A DNA stretch of 14,229 nt. Origin: Hyphomicrobiales bacterium. Lineage in GTDB: Bacteria > Pseudomonadota > Alphaproteobacteria > Rhizobiales > Kaistiaceae. The stretch is taken from the NCBI GenBank assembly GCA_017305815.1, contig JAFKJZ010000084.1, positions 513 through 14,741 on the forward strand, written 5' to 3'. Below the pieces are notes generated by a model, which saw only the letters and a list, made by a program, of their open reading frames with translations, was not told where the DNA came from and ran no database searches. Below, piece by piece: positions 13,989 to 14,229 of this stretch. Numbering within the stretch: the first letter of the stretch is position 1; each line of letters starts with the position of its first letter. A program made the position numbers and the translations under genes.

Positions 13989-14229
13989 TCAGCGCGCAGA
14001 CGCCACGGGCAGCACTCCCATCGCCGCCAGCGTCGTGTGCAACGCCTCCGGCAGGGGCGTATGCGGCTCGCGGCCGAGAAAGGCGATGAGCTTGCGATTG
14101 TCGAGTTCCAGCCGCTCCTTCCAGAGGTAGCGCACCTCGATCAGCTCGCGGAACATCTCGACGAAGGGCGCGCCGAGATAGATGGCGAACCATGGAAAGC
14201 CGCGGATCCGGCTCGCCGGCCGCCCCATC
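13989..14229 (-). CDS. NAD(P)-binding epimerase/SDR-like protein, C-terminal 80 residues (runs off right edge)
   Basis: Only the end of the gene is inside the window. The visible residues include FPWFAIYLGAPFVEMFREL, then RYLWKERLELDNRKLIAFLG and REPHTPLPEALHTTLAAMG. The phrase 'LDNRKL..FLG..PHTPL.EA...TL..LG' resembles the C-terminal end of extended short-chain dehydrogenases of the NAD-dependent epimerase/dehydratase type found in Rhizobiales, where it follows the substrate domain. The Rossmann-fold GxxGxxG motif that would prove this lies outside the window. An internal ATG at 14228 is probably not the start. It converges on the coiled-coil gene with a six-base gap. Confidence 0.7.
   Translation of the reverse strand, partial: MGRPASRIRGFPWFAIYLGAPFVEMFRELIEVRYLWKERLELDNRKLIAFLGREPHTPLPEALHTTLAAMGVLPVASAR

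Overview
The window looks like chromosomal DNA from an alphaproteobacterium of the order Hyphomicrobiales (Rhizobiales). It is GC-rich. It carries four order-typical markers: a CtrA/ChpT/DivK cell-cycle set, a DUF1134 (EipA) envelope protein beside chpT, a rhizobial-type DUF3572 protein beside divK, and a pyrBC pair whose second gene is a metal-ligand-less dihydroorotase homologue. I see no tRNA, rRNA, CRISPR array, insertion sequence or phage gene.

Left part (1-5400), mostly minus strand. The start of topA (DNA topoisomerase I) runs off the left edge. A small plus-strand gene of unknown function sits between topA and dprA. Then, reading leftwards, comes a run pyrB, pyrC, plsY, dprA: pyrimidine synthesis, phospholipid synthesis, and single-stranded-DNA handling in transformation. 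pyrB appears broken near position 5000 by a small deletion that shifts the frame and removes an active-site segment. pyrC lacks most dihydroorotase metal ligands and is probably a non-catalytic partner of PyrB. A strong hairpin lies between pyrC and plsY.

Middle part (5400-9300). The plus strand has a DUF983 zinc-ribbon membrane protein, a YcaD-like MFS transporter whose loop between helices 2 and 3 seems to be missing, and rpmG (ribosomal protein bL33) with its own promoter and a clear terminator. divK follows on the minus strand. Divergent from it are a DUF3572 gene and a GNAT acetyltransferase that overlap by ATGA.

Right part (9278-14229). fliJ (minus) and ctrA (plus) diverge from a 456-base, relatively AT-rich control region holding CtrA-box-like elements and four GANTC sites. 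chpT converges on ctrA, with two terminator hairpins between them. eipA (plus) diverges from chpT, followed by a membrane-anchored coiled-coil protein that probably starts at TTG, and the tail of an NAD(P)-binding epimerase-like gene on the minus strand.

Functional theme: ChpT passes phosphate from CckA (not in the window) to CtrA, DivK tunes that relay, and FliJ and EipA are plausible or known CtrA-linked outputs. GANTC (CcrM methylation) sites lie in or near several predicted promoters, suggesting coupling to replication-dependent methylation. The points most worth checking are the pyrB lesion, the inactive-looking PyrC, the shortened MFS protein and the ctrA control region.
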